A stretch of 64,000 nucleotides of DNA from DATARH01 sp035534855 (GTDB lineage Bacteria; Pseudomonadota; Alphaproteobacteria; ATCC43930; CGMCC-115725), in contig DATLRD010000028.1 of NCBI GenBank assembly GCA_035534855.1, positions 1 through 64,000 of the forward strand. Reading direction: 5' to 3'. Both the position numbers and the translations under genes were made by a program. Position 1 is the stretch's first letter, and the number at the start of each line of letters is the position of its first letter. The notes beneath the pieces were generated by a model. That model had not been told where the DNA came from, ran no database searches, and saw only the letters and a list, made by a program, of their open reading frames with translations. Below, in pieces: positions 56,535 through 64,000 of the stretch.

Positions 56535-57279
56535 CGCTGCCGATCTCGACGATATGCATCTCGACAAACGCGTGCGGCCCATAGCGGTGGATCGATCGCC
56601 CTTCCTCGGCGCCGAGGATCGCGGGGGTCATCAGGTCGAGCTTTTCGTCGGCCAGCGGAACCAGCCGCGTCGCCGCGACCCGCAATGCCAACCCGTCGCG
56701 CCGCAGCATGGCGCGCGACTGGTCGATGCCGATAAACCCGTTATGGGTGATCACGGCGCGGCCGCCGGGGGCGAGATGCGCGGCGAGCCCGGCGAGCAGC
56801 GGGTCGAGCAGCCCGCGGCCGTCGCGACCGCCGCAGCTCCAGCTCGGCAGGCGCCCGTCATATCCCAGGGTCGGCATCGGAAACTGCGGCAGGTTTGCCG
56901 CGACCAGATCGAAGCGGCGCCCGGCGAGCCGCCGCCACATGTCGCCGCAGAGCATCTCGGTGCGCTCGCCGAAGCCCATTTTGTGCAGCAGGAAATTGCC
57001 CGAGGCGACCGCGACGCCTTCGATGTCGACGCCGCACAGCGTCGCGGCGCCGAGCGCGCCGATTGCGGCCAGCACGACGCCGCTGCCCGAGCCGATCTCG
57101 ACCGCGTCGGCGCCGCGGACCCACCCGGGTCGGGCGTGCAGCGCCTGGATCAGGGCCGCGGTGTATTCGCTCGGGCGCAGCGCGGCGATCACCGGCGGCG
57201 GCGACAGGGGGCCAGCTTCTAGGGGGCCAGCTTCTAGGGGGCCAGCTTCTGCGGCCGGCATTAGCGACAACCCGGCCAT
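56518..57279 (-). CDS. HemK/PrmC-like methyltransferase
   Basis: 253 aa. SAM motif I ADAVEIGSGSGVVLAAIGAL, motif II CGVDIEGVAVASGN, and the NPPY-position motif VAANLPQFPMPTLGYDG, which marks N- or Q-methylating enzymes of the MTS/HemK type although the usual NPPY reads NLPQ. Target unknown. Its N-terminus contains a threefold AGPLE repeat made by a 15-bp tandem repeat (57212-57256). A Met at codon 7 is an alternative start. Confidence 0.82.
   Translation of the reverse strand: MAGLSLMPAAEAGPLEAGPLEAGPLSPPPVIAALRPSEYTAALIQALHARPGWVRGADAVEIGSGSGVVLAAIGALGAATLCGVDIEGVAVASGNFLLHKMGFGERTEMLCGDMWRRLAGRRFDLVAANLPQFPMPTLGYDGRLPSWSCGGRDGRGLLDPLLAGLAAHLAPGGRAVITHNGFIGIDQSRAMLRRDGLALRVAATRLVPLADEKLDLMTPAILGAEEGRSIHRYGPHAFVEMHIVEIGSDAALD
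57212..57256 (-). repeat. 15-bp tandem repeat, about three copies, inside a coding N-terminus
   Basis: CCAGCTTCTAGGGGG at 57212-57226 and 57227-57241, then a diverging third. On the coding strand it yields AGPLE AGPLE AGPLS near the start of the methyltransferase. Reverse complement rotated to CTGGCCCCCTAGAAG shares length and CTGGC with the arrays at 7532 and 50327. Confidence 0.85.
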
Positions 57280-57283
57280 CGTC

Positions 57284-59398
57284 TCAATCCGCTGCCTGTG
57301 CCGGCAGGCGATGCGGCAGTTCCACGCCGGTGAGCCGGCTGATCAGCGCGCGCGCCACCGTGTCGTTCGGGAACTCGTCGAGGATTTCGCGATAGCCGCT
57401 CAGCGCCAACGGCCGATCGTCATGGATCAGGGCTTCGTGCGCCAGCCGGGTCAGCCGGCACAGGCGCACCGTTTCCGGCGTCGGCTCCAGATCGGCCCCC
57501 GATCCGTAGGCGCCCATCAACTCGTAGATCTGGACCTGGGCCCGCCGCCCCTTGACGGTGACGTCGTCGATCGGCCTGACGCAGAGGCGGTCGCCGGCCT
57601 CCTTGAACACGTTGTGACTGATGCAGATGCGGGTGCCGTATTCCTTGTTCACGCCTTCGAGCCTCGCTGCAATGTTCACGCCGTCACCGATTACGGTGTA
57701 GTCCATGCGCACCCGGGAGCCGATGTTGCCGACCTGCACCGCATCGCAGTGGATGCCGATGCGAACCTTCAGCGGCTTTAGCTCGGCGGCCTGCCACCCT
57801 TCGTTCAGCGCATCCATGCCGTGCTGGATGCGCAGCGCTGCGACGCAGGCGTGCCAGGCATGGTCCTCGAGCAGCGCCGGCGCCCCCCAGAACGCCATCA
57901 CCCCATCGCCGATGAACTTGTCGATCGTTCCGGCTTCGGCATTGACCGCCCTGGTGACGAGTTCGAGATAGGCCGACAGGCGCCGCATCAGTTCCTGCGT
58001 CGGCACCTCTTCCGACAGCGTCGAGAACGATTCGAGGTCGGTGAAGAAAATCGTCAGAAAGCGGCTGTGCCCGCCAAGCTCGACGCGCCTGTCCGAGTTG
58101 ATCAGCTGCTTGACGAGGCTCACCGGAACAAACGCCGCGAAAGATTCGACCGTCGCTCCCAGCGTATCGATCGCCTTGGACAGCACCGAGATTTCGGAAA
58201 ACGGCGACCGCAGCGGCGGCACGTCCTCTGCGCCGAGCGACTCGATCTTGGTGACGTTGGTTGCCAGCCGTTCGAGCGGCGACGAAATCACCGCCGACAA
58301 GAAATAGATGATCAGGATCTCGATGACGATCGCGACGAGCCCCCATTCGAAGAGCAGCTTGGCGTTGTGGTCGAACGGGCCGGTGAAATCGCTGAGCGGG
58401 GTGACTGTAAAGAGCTGCCAGTGCTTGCCGAACCGTACCGGCAGCATCGAGCAGCTCGCGATGTATTCCTTGCCGCGGTAGAAAAATGAATACGACTTTT
58501 GGGTGTCGCGCGGGCGTGCGCTATAGGCGATCGCCGGCAATTGCCCGCCGAGCGAGGTGATCGGCTGCAGCGTCACCGTCCCGTCGTCGTTGGTGTAGGT
58601 CTTCGCGAGCGCAGAGTTAGCGAGCACGCCACCCCGTGTATCGAGGATGTAGCTCGAGGTGCCGGGGCTGATCTTGCGCTCGGCGAGAAACTGCGACAGG
58701 CCGTCGAGCGTGATGTCTGCGGCCGCGACGCCGGTCACCTTGCCGTCGGTGTAGATCGGCGCTGCGATCGTGAAACCGATCAGCCCGAGGGCGGCGAAGA
58801 CTTCCGGATCGGTGATGATGAGCTTGTGGTTTTCTGCGGTCTGGCGGTACCACAGCCGGGGCCTTGGGTCATAGGTCGTGGGCTGCGCGGTCGTGCCGAT
58901 CTGGGTGTGCTGCTCGTCGAGAAAGATGTAGTGGTCGAGCGGTTTCGATCCCGGCTCCGGCGCGATCCAGCGATAGGCGTATTTGACCCCGGCCGGCGGC
59001 AGCCCACCTTGAACCTTGACGGTCGGATTGATCCGCCGCGCCTGGCGGAACGAGCCGTCGGCCAGGCCGACATAGATGCTCACCACCTTATTGCTGTGGA
59101 GCAGCACGCTCAGCAGGTATTTGAGCGAGCGGTTGTCGGCATAGAAGCCGGGCTGCTGATTGCCGACCATCGCGGCGCTGCGAATCAGCGACTTGATCGG
59201 GTTGAACATGCCCTGGATGCTGTCGATCGTCTCGGTACGGAACCGGGCGATCAGCGCATTGGCGTCGTCTCGCGCAATGTTCTTGTTGGATATGTAGTTG
59301 AGCGTGATGATCGCAAAGAAAACCGGGGTGATCAGCACCGCGAACAACACGACGATGCTGCTGCGCAGCCGCAGTTTTCTCGTCTTCAGAAGGCTCAT
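57284..59398 (-). CDS. Membrane adenylate/guanylate cyclase with dCACHE sensor
   Basis: 704 aa. First membrane helix SSIVVLFAVLITPVFFAIIT, periplasmic double CACHE domain at about residues 40-340 (RPRLWYRQTAENHKLIITDP, GFTIAAPIYTDGKVTGVAAA), second helix LLFEWGLVAIVIEILIIYFL, HAMP-like linker, and a class III cyclase domain at about 430-620. Metal Asp in LTIFFTDLESFSTLSE, DKFIGDGVMAFWGAP and DYTVIGDGVNIAARLEGV are intact. It would make cAMP in response to an outside ligand. The last 70 residues add TPR-like helices. Confidence 0.93.
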   Translation of the reverse strand: MSLLKTRKLRLRSSIVVLFAVLITPVFFAIITLNYISNKNIARDDANALIARFRTETIDSIQGMFNPIKSLIRSAAMVGNQQPGFYADNRSLKYLLSVLLHSNKVVSIYVGLADGSFRQARRINPTVKVQGGLPPAGVKYAYRWIAPEPGSKPLDHYIFLDEQHTQIGTTAQPTTYDPRPRLWYRQTAENHKLIITDPEVFAALGLIGFTIAAPIYTDGKVTGVAAADITLDGLSQFLAERKISPGTSSYILDTRGGVLANSALAKTYTNDDGTVTLQPITSLGGQLPAIAYSARPRDTQKSYSFFYRGKEYIASCSMLPVRFGKHWQLFTVTPLSDFTGPFDHNAKLLFEWGLVAIVIEILIIYFLSAVISSPLERLATNVTKIESLGAEDVPPLRSPFSEISVLSKAIDTLGATVESFAAFVPVSLVKQLINSDRRVELGGHSRFLTIFFTDLESFSTLSEEVPTQELMRRLSAYLELVTRAVNAEAGTIDKFIGDGVMAFWGAPALLEDHAWHACVAALRIQHGMDALNEGWQAAELKPLKVRIGIHCDAVQVGNIGSRVRMDYTVIGDGVNIAARLEGVNKEYGTRICISHNVFKEAGDRLCVRPIDDVTVKGRRAQVQIYELMGAYGSGADLEPTPETVRLCRLTRLAHEALIHDDRPLALSGYREILDEFPNDTVARALISRLTGVELPHRLPAQAAD

Positions 59399-59742
59399 TG
59401 CCCGGCTCAGCTCCGCCGGATCGATCGGGCGGGGCAGCGGCCGGTTCGCGGAAACGATCGCTTATCTCCGGTATTTTTCAAGTAATGGGGCATCCCGGGC
59501 CGTCGTCGTTATTCGGTGTTGTGAATCCAACCAAATCAGACACCCAATTTCCCATCGGTTTGGATAACAAATCCTTAAGGGAGCCAAGATCTCGGCGGCG
59601 GGCGCGGGCGGGGCCGGGGCCGGCCGGGTCACTGCGCCGGCGCCGGCCCGCATTTCAACGGCAACCGCGAAAAAATCTGTCGAGAGGATTCGCGCTCTTC
59701 TGGTAGATTTTGGGCGTGTATATCCTTCCAAAGGGGCACCAG
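59399..59742. other. Gene-free 344-nt gap
   Basis: Promoter region between the divergent cyclase and the secreted Cys-rich peptide. It includes a very GC-rich block (59594-59656, with GCGCCGGCGCCGGC) next to AT-rich sequence around 59510-59580. I see no RNA gene or clear promoter match. Confidence 0.5.
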
Positions 59743-59970
59743 ATGCGCAAAATCATTGCTGCCGTCGCGATCACCGGTGCCATGGCGCTGGGCGGTGCCT
59801 TCTTCTCGCAGGCCCAGGCATCCGCCGTGGTGGGGGCGATCCCGCTCGACACCCAGGCGAGCCAGCCGATCCACCCGGCGGCGTGTCGCGGGCGGGGGCC
59901 GTTCTGCCCGCCGGGGCGCCACCGCGTGTGCGGGCCCTATGGCCACCGCTGCTGGTGCGCCCCCTGCTGA
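59743..59970 (+). CDS. Small secreted Cys-rich protein
   Basis: 75 aa. Signal peptide MRKIIAAVAITGAMALGGAF with cleavage near QAQASA, leaving a mature peptide of about 45 residues whose end CRGRGPFCPPGRHRVCGPYG then HRCWCAPC holds six cysteines, His and Arg. This pattern fits a disulfide-stapled or metal-binding secreted peptide. AAAGGGGCACCAG precedes the ATG. No family recognised. Confidence 0.75.
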   Translation: MRKIIAAVAITGAMALGGAFFSQAQASAVVGAIPLDTQASQPIHPAACRGRGPFCPPGRHRVCGPYGHRCWCAPC

Positions 59971-60090
59971 CGCGGGCATGACGGAGCGGCGCCGACGGAA
60001 ATCGCTGCCGGCCCCGTTTCTGCGTCGTAAGCTCTGGCGTTCCGGGTAAGGCTGGTCTAATCCGGGCCGGTCAGAACGGCGGGGTGGGCG

Positions 60091-61905
60091 ATGAGCGAGG
60101 CGAAAGACGGGCCCGGCGCGATCGAGCGGCCGGCCCTGGCCAACGAAACCGGTGATTACTGGGGCAGCGACACGGTCGCGCTGATGATGCGCGAGATCGG
60201 GCTGCCATATGTCGCGCTCAACCCGGGCGCCAGCTATCGCGGGCTGCACGACAGCCTCGTGAACCTGCTCGGCAACACCGCGCCGCAGATGCTCCTGTGC
60301 CTGCACGAAGAGCACGCGATCGCGATCGCCCACGGCTATGCCAAGGTCGCTGGCCGGCCGATGGGGGCGATCGTGCATAGCAATGTCGGGCTGATGCACG
60401 CGACGATGGGCATCTTCAACGCGTGGTGCGACCGCGTTCCGGTAGTGGTGTTCGGCGCCACCGGCCCGGTCGACGCGGCCCAGCGCCGGCCGTGGATCGA
60501 CTGGATTCACACCGCCCAGGACCAGGGCGCGCTGGTTCGCAACTACACGAAATGGGACGATCAGCCGGCTTCGGTCGCGGCCGCGGCCGAATCGGTGCTG
60601 CGCGCGCACCGCATGGCGGTGACCCCGCCCTGCGGCCCGGTTTACGTCTGTCTCGATGCCGCATTGCAGGAAAGCCGGATCGGCGCGCTGCCGCCGTTGC
60701 CTGGGGCCGCACGCTTCAAGCCGCCGCGCCCCGCCGCGCCCGATCCCGCCGCCGCTTCCGAGGCGGCGGGGCTGCTGCAAGGCGCCGAGCGGCCGCTGAT
60801 CCTCGCCGGGCGGCTCGGGCGCGGCCAGGCCGAATGGGAGGCGCGGGTCGCGTTCGCCGAGGCGCTCGGCGCGATCGTGCTGACCGACACCAAGACCGGC
60901 GCGACCTTTCCGACCGGGCACCGGCTGCACGGCCCGCCGGCCGGCAACAACCCCGGCCCCGAGGCGTGCGCGCTGATCCGCGAGGCCGACGTGATCCTCA
61001 GCCTCGACTGGGTCGACCTCGCCGGCGCGTTCAAGGCCGCCTGCGCCGGCGAGCCCGGCGGGGCGCCCGCCGCCAAGGTGATCCTCGCCTCGCTCGACCA
61101 TCAGATCCACAACGGCTGGAGCATGGATTACCAGGGCCTGCCGCCGACCGACCTGCATCTGCCGGTCGAGCCCGACCGCGCGGTGGCGGCGATCCTGCCG
61201 CTGTTAAAGCCGCGCGCGCCGGGCTGGCAGGGCTATCAGGTAAAGCTCGGCCCGCTGCCCACGCTCGGCACCGGCGACACGATCGCGCCGTCGGATGTCG
61301 CGGCGGCATTGCGCGAGGCGGTCGGCGCGCGGCCGACGACGTTGATCCGCACGCCGCTTGCCTGGGCCGCCGGGTTCTGGGAGGCGGCGCACCCGCTCGA
61401 TCTCTTGGGCGGCGACGGCGGCGGCGGCATCGGCGGCGGGCCGGGGATGGCGGTCGGTGCAGCGCTCGCCCTAAAGGAGCTGTCGGGCGGCAGCGGCAGG
61501 CTGCCGATCGCAGTGCTCGGCGATGGCGATTGCCTGATGGGGGTGACCGCGCTGTGGACCGCGGTGCACTACCGCATCCCGCTGCTCGTCGTCGTCTCCA
61601 ACAACAACTCGTTCTTCAACGACGAACTGCACCAGGACCGCATGGCGCGGCAGCGCGGCCGGCCGGTCGGCAACCGGTGGATCGGCCAGCGCATCGCCGA
61701 CCCCGAGCCTGACCTCGCGATGCTGGCGCGCGGCCAGGGCGCCGCCGGGTTCGGCCCGCTGCGCCGGCCGGAGGAACTGATGCGCACGCTGCGCGCGGCG
61801 ATCGACCATGTCGATGGCGGTGGGGTCGCGCTCGTCGATGTACGGGTCGAGCCGGGCTACGCGCCCGTCGGCAGCGCGGCGATCCTGCGCGGCGGGTCGG
61901 CCTGA
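60091..61905 (+). CDS. Thiamine diphosphate-dependent enzyme (acetolactate synthase/benzoylformate decarboxylase-like)
   Basis: 604 aa with three ThDP-enzyme domains. N-terminal PYR domain with catalytic Glu in LLCLHEEHAIAIAHGYAKVA, middle domain GAERPLILAGRLGRGQAEWE, and C-terminal PP domain with the metal/ThDP motif VLGDGDCLMGVTALWT ... SNNNSFFNDE. The reaction (decarboxylase, carboligase or acyl-CoA type) is not assignable. It ends 2 nt before the phosphotransferase gene, forming an operon. Confidence 0.9.
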   Translation: MSEAKDGPGAIERPALANETGDYWGSDTVALMMREIGLPYVALNPGASYRGLHDSLVNLLGNTAPQMLLCLHEEHAIAIAHGYAKVAGRPMGAIVHSNVGLMHATMGIFNAWCDRVPVVVFGATGPVDAAQRRPWIDWIHTAQDQGALVRNYTKWDDQPASVAAAAESVLRAHRMAVTPPCGPVYVCLDAALQESRIGALPPLPGAARFKPPRPAAPDPAAASEAAGLLQGAERPLILAGRLGRGQAEWEARVAFAEALGAIVLTDTKTGATFPTGHRLHGPPAGNNPGPEACALIREADVILSLDWVDLAGAFKAACAGEPGGAPAAKVILASLDHQIHNGWSMDYQGLPPTDLHLPVEPDRAVAAILPLLKPRAPGWQGYQVKLGPLPTLGTGDTIAPSDVAAALREAVGARPTTLIRTPLAWAAGFWEAAHPLDLLGGDGGGGIGGGPGMAVGAALALKELSGGSGRLPIAVLGDGDCLMGVTALWTAVHYRIPLLVVVSNNNSFFNDELHQDRMARQRGRPVGNRWIGQRIADPEPDLAMLARGQGAAGFGPLRRPEELMRTLRAAIDHVDGGGVALVDVRVEPGYAPVGSAAILRGGSA

Positions 61906-61907
61906 GC

Positions 61908-62930
61908 ATGGCAGCGGCGGGCGGACTGGCGCTCGACCGGCTCGAACGCTGGCTGGCGGCGCACGTCACCGGGTTTCGCGGCCCGCTTGCCGCCGAGCGG
62001 TTTGCCGGCGGCCAGTCGAACCCGACCTTTCGCCTCACCGCCGGCTCGGGCGAATATGTGCTGCGCCGCAAGCCGCCCGGCCCGCTGTTGCCGAGCGCGC
62101 ATGCGGTCGACCGCGAATACCGGGTGATGCGCGCGCTCGCCGAAACCGGCGTGCCGGTGCCGCGCGTCTTTGCGCTGTGCGAGGACGATGCGGTGATCGG
62201 CAGCGCGTTCTATGTGATGGAATATCTCGACGGCCGCATCTTCTGGGACCAGCGGCTGCTCGACCTCGGTCGCGAAGAGCGCGCGGCGATGTTCGATTCG
62301 ATGAACGCGGTGATCGCGGCGCTGCACTCGGTCGATTACCCGGCGCTCGGCCTCGGCGATTTCGGCCGACCGGGCAACTATATGGGCCGCCAGATCGCGC
62401 GCTGGAGCCGGCAGTACCGCGCGTCGGAGACCGAGTCTCAGCCGGCGATGGATGCGCTGATCGACTGGCTGCCGTTGCATCTGCCGGCCGAAAGCGCGCC
62501 GGCAATCGTCCACGGCGACTACCGCATGGACAATCTCGTCTTTCACAAGACCGAGCCGCGGGTCATCGGCGTGCTCGATTGGGAATTGTCGACGATCGGC
62601 GACCCCCTCGCCGACTTCGCCTTTCACGTGCTGACCTGGCGGGTGACGCCGGAATTGTTTCGCGGCCTCGCCGGGGTCGATTTCGCCGTGCTCGGCATCC
62701 CGACCGAGGCCGAATACCTCGCCGCCTATTGCCGGCGCACCCGCCGCGAGGCGATCGGCGACTGGGAGTTCTATCTCGCCTACAGCCTGTTTCGGCTGGC
62801 CGCGATCCTGCAGGGCATCGCCAAGCGGGCGATCGACGGCACCGCGTCAAGCGCCGAGGCCGCTGAAACCGGCCGCCTCGCCCGGCCGCTCGGCGAGATG
62901 GCGTGGGAGATGGCGCGGTCGCTGGGGTAG
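61908..62930 (+). CDS. Phosphotransferase family protein (APH/ACAD10-like)
   Basis: 340 aa kinase-like fold. Glycine-rich start AERFAGGQSNPTFRLTAGSG, catalytic loop AIVHGDYRMDNLVFHKTEPR and metal Asp in VIGVLDWELSTIGDPLADFA: the APH pattern of the ACAD10/11-associated group, which phosphorylates hydroxyacyl-CoAs in fatty acid breakdown. That fits the 3-hydroxyacyl-CoA dehydrogenase gene 670 nt downstream, though a toxin-antitoxin pair lies between. Confidence 0.9.
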   Translation: MAAAGGLALDRLERWLAAHVTGFRGPLAAERFAGGQSNPTFRLTAGSGEYVLRRKPPGPLLPSAHAVDREYRVMRALAETGVPVPRVFALCEDDAVIGSAFYVMEYLDGRIFWDQRLLDLGREERAAMFDSMNAVIAALHSVDYPALGLGDFGRPGNYMGRQIARWSRQYRASETESQPAMDALIDWLPLHLPAESAPAIVHGDYRMDNLVFHKTEPRVIGVLDWELSTIGDPLADFAFHVLTWRVTPELFRGLAGVDFAVLGIPTEAEYLAAYCRRTRREAIGDWEFYLAYSLFRLAAILQGIAKRAIDGTASSAEAAETGRLARPLGEMAWEMARSLG

Positions 62931-63000
62931 TGGCATCCCCGAAGGTTGCCGTGGACAAGGTTTTGGTTATCTATTGCCAGGTATTGTCAAGGATGACGAC

Positions 63001-63258
63001 ATGCCCAGCATCAATCTCGGAACGCATTTCGAAAAATTCGTTCATGACCGGGTGGCGCAAGGCCGATATCAAAACGCCAGCGAGGTCGTCCGAGCGGGTC
63101 TGAGGTTGCTTGAAGAGCACGAGATGAGCCTCGAAGAACGGACGGAACTGCTCAAGGCAAAGATTGACGAGGCGTGGGAAGATCCGCGTCCCAGCCTACC
63201 TGCCGATGACGTCTTTGATGAGATCGATGCCTTTTATGCGGACAGTCGAGACCGCTGA
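63001..63258 (+). CDS. parD: ParD-type antitoxin
   Basis: 85 aa. Ribbon-helix-helix start PSINLGTHFEKFVHDRVAQG and RYQNASEVVRAGLRLLEEHE, the ParD family signature, followed by an acidic tail (SLPADDVFDEIDAFYAD) that would wrap the toxin. It probably represses its own operon. The toxin gene begins 6 nt after the stop. Confidence 0.92.
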   Translation: MPSINLGTHFEKFVHDRVAQGRYQNASEVVRAGLRLLEEHEMSLEERTELLKAKIDEAWEDPRPSLPADDVFDEIDAFYADSRDR

Positions 63259-63264
63259 GGGGGC

Positions 63265-63582
63265 GTGCCCAGACTTCTTTTCAGGCCCGCTGCCCGCACC
63301 GACCTGATCCAAATCTCCCGATACATCCAACGCCAAAGCGGCCACAAAAACATCGCTGCCGACTATGTTCTACGGATCAGGCAATGGTGCGAGCACCTGC
63401 TGGTGTTCCCGGAGGCCGGTCGGACAAGAGATGATTTGCGGCCGGGTATCCGCGTCGTCGCGTTTGAGCGGCGGGTCGTTATCGCCTACACGATCTTGCC
63501 ATCGGGCGATGTGGAAATTGGCCGGTTCTTTTACGGCGGCCGCAACTACGAGGCCATGATCGGGTCCGATCTGCAGCGGTAA
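63265..63582 (+). CDS. parE: ParE/RelE-fold toxin
   Basis: 105 aa, GTG start at 63265. LLFRPAARTDLIQISRYIQR, PEAGRTRDDLRPGIRVVAFE and VIAYTILPSGDVEIGRFFYG identify the ParE family, which inhibits DNA gyrase. Paired with the preceding antitoxin gene. A complete, apparently intact module. Confidence 0.92.
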   Translation: MPRLLFRPAARTDLIQISRYIQRQSGHKNIAADYVLRIRQWCEHLLVFPEAGRTRDDLRPGIRVVAFERRVVIAYTILPSGDVEIGRFFYGGRNYEAMIGSDLQR

Positions 63583-63600
63583 CCGTGAGGAGGATGAGAG

Positions 63601-64000
63601 ATGCCTAACAAAGTCGGAGTCGTCGGGGCCGGGCTGATGGGGGCGGAGATCGCGCTGGTCTTTGCGCTCGCCGGGCACGAGGTGGTGCTCGCCGACCGCA
63701 GCGAGGATGTCGTTGCCGCCGCGCTCGACCGGCTCGGCCGGGTCATGGACCGCGGCATCGCCCGCGGCGCCTATAAGGACGACGAAAAGCCCGCCGCGCT
63801 CGCGCGCATCGCCACCACGGTCGCGCTCGACCCGTTCGCCGACTGCGATTTCGTCACCGAGGCGGTGTTCGAGAACGAGGCGGTCAAGGCCGAGACCTAT
63901 GGTCGGCTCGACGCGATCTGCAAACCCGGCTGCATCTTTGCCAGCAACACCTCGACGATCCCGATCTCGACCCTCGCGTCGCATGTCGGCACGGCGCGCC
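63601..64000 (+). CDS. 3-hydroxyacyl-CoA dehydrogenase, NAD-binding part (3' end outside window)
   Basis: 133 codons visible. Rossmann start KVGVVGAGLMGAEIALVFAL and LADRSEDVVAAALDRLGR, with CDFVTEAVFENEAVKAETYG and CIFASNTSTIPISTLA, the signature of 3-hydroxybutyryl/3-hydroxyacyl-CoA dehydrogenases. GTGAGGAGGATGAGAG is an excellent ribosome site. It acts in beta-oxidation or butanoate metabolism. Confidence 0.93.
   Translation, partial: MPNKVGVVGAGLMGAEIALVFALAGHEVVLADRSEDVVAAALDRLGRVMDRGIARGAYKDDEKPAALARIATTVALDPFADCDFVTEAVFENEAVKAETYGRLDAICKPGCIFASNTSTIPISTLASHVGTAR

Noticed and set aside
63001..63582. ParDE pair as part of a larger mobile element
   Set aside because: No transposase, integrase or flanking repeats seen; composition changes only slightly.

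Overview
The window is GC-rich (roughly two thirds G+C by eye) and densely coding on both strands. It looks like an alphaproteobacterial chromosome, probably near Rhodospirillales/Rhizobiales. The support is a carA-carB-greA block next to yqeY-dnaG-rpoD, an lsrB/vtlR-type LysR gene beside trxB, an ELM1-family gene, and several families of short palindromic intergenic repeats. The genus assignment is inference; no rRNA is present.

Layout. 1-7.5 kb: small-molecule oxidation genes (PhyH oxygenase, a two-component flavin monooxygenase with its reductase, a TauD-type dioxygenase, dienelactone hydrolase, VOC protein) together with gshB, an L,D-transpeptidase and free methionine-(R)-sulfoxide reductase. 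7.5-11.2 kb: a 15-bp tandem repeat, then an ACMSD-type amidohydrolase, an unusual asparaginase homologue and a metallo-beta-lactamase-fold hydrolase. 11.4-14.1 kb: a lytic transglycosylase, then an HpaB-type flavin hydroxylase whose reading frame opens with a helix-turn-helix domain and a 19-bp-arm palindrome over its start codon. 14.2-23.1 kb: a two-partner secretion operon (exoprotein, CHAT protease-like protein, DUF928 protein, outer-membrane transporter). 23.1-29.1 kb: a Cys-less isochorismatase-like protein, a cupin, three luciferase-like flavin oxidoreductases and a threonine-synthase-like enzyme. 29.2-31 kb: a Ku protein fused through a Pro/Ser linker to a ChW-like domain. 31.1-38.7 kb: a methyltransferase, a hairpin cluster, lsrB, trxB, a large unknown protein, a double PAP2 protein and an ELM1 protein. 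38.9-49.7 kb: lrp-type regulator, greA, carB, an inserted GIY-YIG nuclease unit, carA, yqeY, dnaG, rpoD.

49.8-54 kb: a CAU tRNA followed by a stretch of visibly lower GC with a short MetE-like enzyme, a hybrid histidine kinase and a small hydrophilic protein behind a GGAAC-type stress promoter. This resembles an acquired island. 54.1-59.4 kb: amino-acid-type ABC permease genes without an ATPase, a methyltransferase and a membrane adenylate cyclase. 59.7-64 kb: a secreted Cys-rich peptide, a ThDP enzyme, an APH-type phosphotransferase, a ParDE pair and the start of a 3-hydroxyacyl-CoA dehydrogenase.

The strongest candidates for something new are: (1) the HTH-HpaB fusion with a palindrome across its own start; (2) the GIY-YIG gene bounded by perfect 31-bp inverted repeats, inserted at the carB start codon with a 44-bp duplication; (3) the Ku-linker-ChW fusion; (4) a family of in-frame 15-bp tandem repeats at three loci.
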